Shown here: positions 61,574 to 64,000 of the stretch, one piece after another
Position numbering within the stretch: position 1 is the stretch's first letter
Layout: every line of letters starts with the position of its first letter
Source of the DNA: CAWKMN01 sp963850765
GTDB taxonomy: Bacteria; Chloroflexota; Anaerolineae; Aggregatilineales; Aggregatilineaceae
Length of the DNA stretch: 64,000 nucleotides
Assembly: GCA_963850765.1 (NCBI GenBank)
Contig: CAWKMN010000006.1
Coordinates: 124,001 to 188,000 of the forward strand
Direction: 5' to 3'
Program-made: the position numbers and the translations under genes
The notes under the pieces: model-generated
The model's input: the letters and a program-made list of their open reading frames with translations, nothing else
Database searches by the model: none
What the model was told of the DNA's origin: nothing

Positions 61574-61978
61574 CTACCACACGTAGCAGATTACCTCGCC
61601 ACCAATGCCCTGACGGCGCGCTTTTTGTCCGGTCATCACGCCCTGCGGCGTCGTCAGGATCGAAATCCCCATTCCACTCATAACCCAGGGAATATCATCC
61701 GTGGCGACATACACACGACGGCCCGGCTTGCTCACGCGCTTCAAATTGGTTATGACGGGACGACGTTCGCGGCGCTTGCCCCAGTATTTCAGCTTGATGT
61801 GAATCATCTTCGCCGGGGTTTCGTCACCAATCGTCACGTCCTCAACGTATCCCTCTTCCTTCAGGATCTCGGCCACAGCGGCCTTGACGGTGGAATGGGG
61901 GATCGCAACACTGGCATGGCCGACCATCACGGCGTTGCGAATACGTGTCAACATATCAGCGATGGGATCGCTCAGCAT
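61574..61978 (-). CDS. rpsH: 30S ribosomal protein S8
   Basis: 134 residues, MLSDPIADMLTRIRNAVMVG at the start and GISILTTPQGVMTGQKARRQGIGGEVICYVW at the end, both classic. Key 16S rRNA binder in the central domain and, in E. coli, feedback regulator of the spc operon. Confidence 0.97.
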   Translation of the reverse strand: MLSDPIADMLTRIRNAVMVGHASVAIPHSTVKAAVAEILKEEGYVEDVTIGDETPAKMIHIKLKYWGKRRERRPVITNLKRVSKPGRRVYVATDDIPWVMSGMGISILTTPQGVMTGQKARRQGIGGEVICYVW

Positions 61979-61996
61979 GGTTTGCTCCCAATCCTC

Positions 61997-62203
61997 TTAC
62001 CAGCTCGACTTCACCACGCCGGGGATTTTGCCCTCAAGGGCCAGTTCCCGGAAGTGAATACGGCATAATCCGAAACGGCGCATATATCCGCGCGGACGCC
62101 CGCAAACTTTGCCGGAGTCCGGGTCAACATACTGGCAGCGATTCCGCACGCGCACTTTGTATTTACGCTGCTTCTCGCGCGCCACCATGGACTTTTTCGC
62201 CAT
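61997..62203 (-). CDS. rpsN: 30S ribosomal protein S14, zinc-type with altered zinc site
   Basis: 68 residues, MAKKSMVAREKQRKYKVRVR. The zinc-type S14 normally has Cys-x2-Cys...Cys-x2-Cys. Here the first pair is opened by an insertion (CQYVDPDSGKVC, Cys23-x10-Cys34) and the last Cys is replaced by His (LCRIHF, Cys47-x2-His50). The remainder, including FRELALEGKIPGVVKSSW, is normal. Three Cys and one His could still bind zinc. Confidence 0.95.
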   Translation of the reverse strand: MAKKSMVAREKQRKYKVRVRNRCQYVDPDSGKVCGRPRGYMRRFGLCRIHFRELALEGKIPGVVKSSW

Positions 62204-62226
62204 AAAGCAAATCCTCCGTCAGTCTT

Positions 62227-62775
62227 TTACTGCTCGCGGAACGGCATGCCCATCAGGCGGAGCAGGCGGCGTCCCTCTTCGTCGGTTTGCGCGGTGGTCA
62301 CGATCGTGATCTCCAGGCCGCGCACCTTGTCGATCTTGTCATAGTTGATTTCGGGGAACAGCAGTTGTTCCCGCAGGCCGAGCGTGTAGTTGCCACGCCC
62401 GTCAAAGGCATCCGGGCTGACGCCGCTGAAGTCACGCGTGCGGGGCAGCGCCACGTTCAGCAGGCGATCGAGCAGCGCCCACATCCGGTCGCCGCGCAGG
62501 TCCACCTTCACGCCGATGGCGCGGCCTTCACGCAGTTTGAACGCGGCGATGCTGACACGGGCCTTGGTGATGACGGGCTGCTGGCCGGTGATGGCCCGCA
62601 TGTCTTCCACCGCGCCGTCGAGTGCCTTGGGGTTATCCAGGGCCTCGCCCACGCCGATATTCAGCACCACCTTGTTGATCCGCGGGACGCGCATCGGGGT
62701 GGAAAACTTGAATTCCTGCATCAGAACCGGAACAACTTCGTTACGATAGCGTTCCTCAAGACGATTTTTTGCCAT
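62227..62775 (-). CDS. rplE: 50S ribosomal protein L5
   Basis: 182 residues: RVPRINKVVLNIGVGEALDN, GVKVDLRGDRMWALLDRLLN and FPEINYDKIDKVRGLEI are the standard blocks. Binds 5S rRNA and bridges to S13. Standard order rplX-rplE-rpsN. Confidence 0.97.
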   Translation of the reverse strand: MAKNRLEERYRNEVVPVLMQEFKFSTPMRVPRINKVVLNIGVGEALDNPKALDGAVEDMRAITGQQPVITKARVSIAAFKLREGRAIGVKVDLRGDRMWALLDRLLNVALPRTRDFSGVSPDAFDGRGNYTLGLREQLLFPEINYDKIDKVRGLEITIVTTAQTDEEGRRLLRLMGMPFREQ

Positions 62776-62801
62776 ACAAACCTCGCTCCGACAGGATGGC
62801 T

Positions 62802-63125
62802 CTACTCAACGTCTTTGCCGCACTTGCGACAAACCCGAAGCTTCAAACCATCTTCGGTCATACGGAAACCGACGCGCGTCGCCTCTTCGCACTGCGGGCA
62901 AATCAGCATGACGTTCGAGAGGTGAATCGGCGCTTCGAATTCGATACGGCCCGGTTGGACCTGGCCGCGACCGGCCTGGACAGGGCGCTGGTGTTTTTTG
63001 GCGATGTTGACTCGCTCGACCACCACCCGATTAGCCTTGGGCAGCACGCGCAGCACTTCTCCGCGTGTCCCCTTATCTTTTCCGGCGATCACCGCGACGG
63101 TGTCACCCTTTTTGATCCGTTGCAT
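62802..63125 (-). CDS. rplX: 50S ribosomal protein L24 (with Cys-x2-Cys pairs)
   Basis: 107 residues with the KOW motif near the N-terminus (IKKGDTVAVIAGKDKGTRGE). The C-terminal part has CPQC and CRKC pairs, a small zinc-ribbon found in many but not all bacterial L24 proteins. Assembly initiator of the 50S subunit. Confidence 0.97.
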   Translation of the reverse strand: MQRIKKGDTVAVIAGKDKGTRGEVLRVLPKANRVVVERVNIAKKHQRPVQAGRGQVQPGRIEFEAPIHLSNVMLICPQCEEATRVGFRMTEDGLKLRVCRKCGKDVE

Positions 63126-63156
63126 GACTTCTCACTCCAATAGTCTGGCCGGCTGC

Positions 63157-63528
63157 CTAGAGCGTCTCCGGGGCCAGCGAGACGATCTTCATGAACCCTT
63201 TTTCACGCAGTTCGCGCGCCACCGGGCCAAAGATGCGCGTGCCACGGGGGTCTTTAGTCTCCCCTTGCAGGATCACAGCCGCGTTGTCATCAAACTTGAT
63301 GTACGAGCCATCACTGCGGCGGTACTCCTTGGCTGTGCGAACGATGACCGCGCGCACCACTTCGCTCTTTTTGACCGCGCCCTGCGGCGCAGCGGACTTC
63401 ACCGCGGCCACCACGATGTCGCCCACCGTGCCGGTCTTGCGCCGCGAGCCGCCCATGACGCGGATCACCAGGAGTTCCCGCGCGCCCGTGTTGTCGGCTA
63501 CTTTTAACCGTGTTTCGTTTTGGATCAT
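63157..63528 (-). CDS. rplN: 50S ribosomal protein L14
   Basis: 123 residues, MIQNETRLKVADNTGARELL, then VIRVMGGSRRKTGTVGDIVV; ends EKGFMKIVSLAPETL. Highly conserved intersubunit-bridge protein, and normal length. Confidence 0.97.
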   Translation of the reverse strand: MIQNETRLKVADNTGARELLVIRVMGGSRRKTGTVGDIVVAAVKSAAPQGAVKKSEVVRAVIVRTAKEYRRSDGSYIKFDDNAAVILQGETKDPRGTRIFGPVARELREKGFMKIVSLAPETL

Positions 63529-63561
63529 CTCTATTTCGCCTCGTTCTGGGCCACGACCGGG

Positions 63562-63825
63562 TTACGCTTCTTCGTGCTCCGGCGTTTCCAACACTGCTTC
63601 GACTGCCCACTTTTTGGTCTTGCTGATCGGGCGGCTCTCGACGATCTGCACCAGCGCGCCGAGCGCGATGGCGTTGGTTTCGTCGTGCGCCTTGTACTTC
63701 TTCGTGATCTTGATCACTTTTTTGTACAGCCGGTGGCGCGTGGTCCGCTCCACCGCGACGACGACGGTCTTATCCATCGCGTTGCTGACGACGCGGCCCT
63801 GAAGCCGTTTGCGTTTGTTAGGCAT
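63562..63825 (-). CDS. rpsQ: 30S ribosomal protein S17
   Basis: 87 residues from ATG 63825, with GAGGAGG 7 bases upstream. MPNKRKRLQGRVVSNAMDKT is the family start; GALVQIVESRPISKTKKW is the second signature. Overlaps rpmC by 8 bp. Confidence 0.97.
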   Translation of the reverse strand: MPNKRKRLQGRVVSNAMDKTVVVAVERTTRHRLYKKVIKITKKYKAHDETNAIALGALVQIVESRPISKTKKWAVEAVLETPEHEEA

Positions 63826-64000
63826 CGGTGCCCTCCTCACGGACCAGTTCGGCGGCCAGTTCGCGCTCGCGCTGAATAGTCAGCAGGCGGGCGATGTCTT
63901 TCTTGAGCACTTTGATGCGCCCGTAGTCTTCGAGCTGTCCGGATTCCCACTGGAACCGCAGATTAAACATTTCTTCTTTGGCGCTGTTGATGGCCTGCTC
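63818..64000 (-). CDS. rpmC: 50S ribosomal protein L29 (N-terminus outside window)
   Basis: The last 60 codons are inside the window, ending at TAA (complement of 63818-63820). The helical AINSAKEEMFNLRFQWESGQ followed by LEDYGRIKVLKKDIARLLT is typical of L29. It sits before rpsQ, as expected, and the cluster continues beyond the window edge. Confidence 0.93.
   Translation of the reverse strand, partial: EQAINSAKEEMFNLRFQWESGQLEDYGRIKVLKKDIARLLTIQRERELAAELVREEGTDA

Noticed and set aside
1..64000. tRNA or rRNA genes
   Set aside because: No cloverleaf-like sequence with a GTTCGA-type T-loop in a suitable context and no rRNA blocks were recognised by eye; a covariance-model search would be needed to exclude them.

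Overview
The window is a GC-rich bacterial chromosome segment, most likely from a Chloroflexota (Anaerolineae-like) genome. This is inferred from the mix of genes: F420-type LLM oxidoreductase, BMP-family transporter, CimA-based isoleucine route, TadE/TadG-like pilus proteins, many GTG starts, and intergenic hairpin repeats. No rRNA or tRNA gene and no 16S marker is present, so the placement is not proven.

Layout. 1-2334: divergent PhoU-like (DUF47) and PiT phosphate transporter genes, then a lipoprotein. 2369-11742: a beta-glucoside/cello-oligosaccharide locus with a strong promoter carrying a CelR/CebR-like operator, a GH1 beta-glucosidase, an exported GH116 glycosidase and two GH94 phosphorylases, ended by an intrinsic terminator. 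11876-16231, minus strand: a FAH-family hydrolase, the ATPase and binding protein of a BMP-type ABC transporter, and a PIN-domain toxin with its antitoxin. 16261-19099, minus strand: argH and argG. 19249-31032: a branched-chain amino-acid operon, ilvE-ilvB-ilvN-ilvC-leuA-leuC-leuD-cimA-leuB. Its leader holds two consecutive attenuator modules, the first encoding an Ile/Val/Leu-rich peptide and the second a Leu-rich peptide, each followed by a strong intrinsic terminator. 31282-33422: two BMP-family permeases that probably complete the transporter whose other parts lie 17 kb away. 33725-43786: mixed genes (ChaB, DUF2207, matrixin-like protease, F420 oxidoreductase, Rieske-DUF2231, fasciclin, YihY/BrkB, SH3-like secreted protein, DUF1328). 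44046-47179, minus strand: three TadE/TadG-like pseudopilin genes. 47652-51720, minus strand: aldo/keto reductase, LacI-family regulator, SnoaL-like protein and MazG. 51968-64000, minus strand: the end of the ribosomal-protein superoperon, from rpmC (cut by the window edge) through secY, map and rpoA to truA, rplM and rpsI.

The most striking feature beyond gene content is a set of about 18 apparent +1 frame shifts. Each is explained by one extra base in a short run. They are concentrated in leuA (six), the two GH94 genes (three and five), GH1 and GH116, with single cases in the protease and a TadE-like gene. The restored frames are otherwise clean and have full family length. This points to uncorrected sequence errors or, less likely, to recent decay or recoding. 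The spaces between genes are filled with at least three families of hairpin or palindromic repeats and one 131-bp MITE-like element with 9-bp target duplications.
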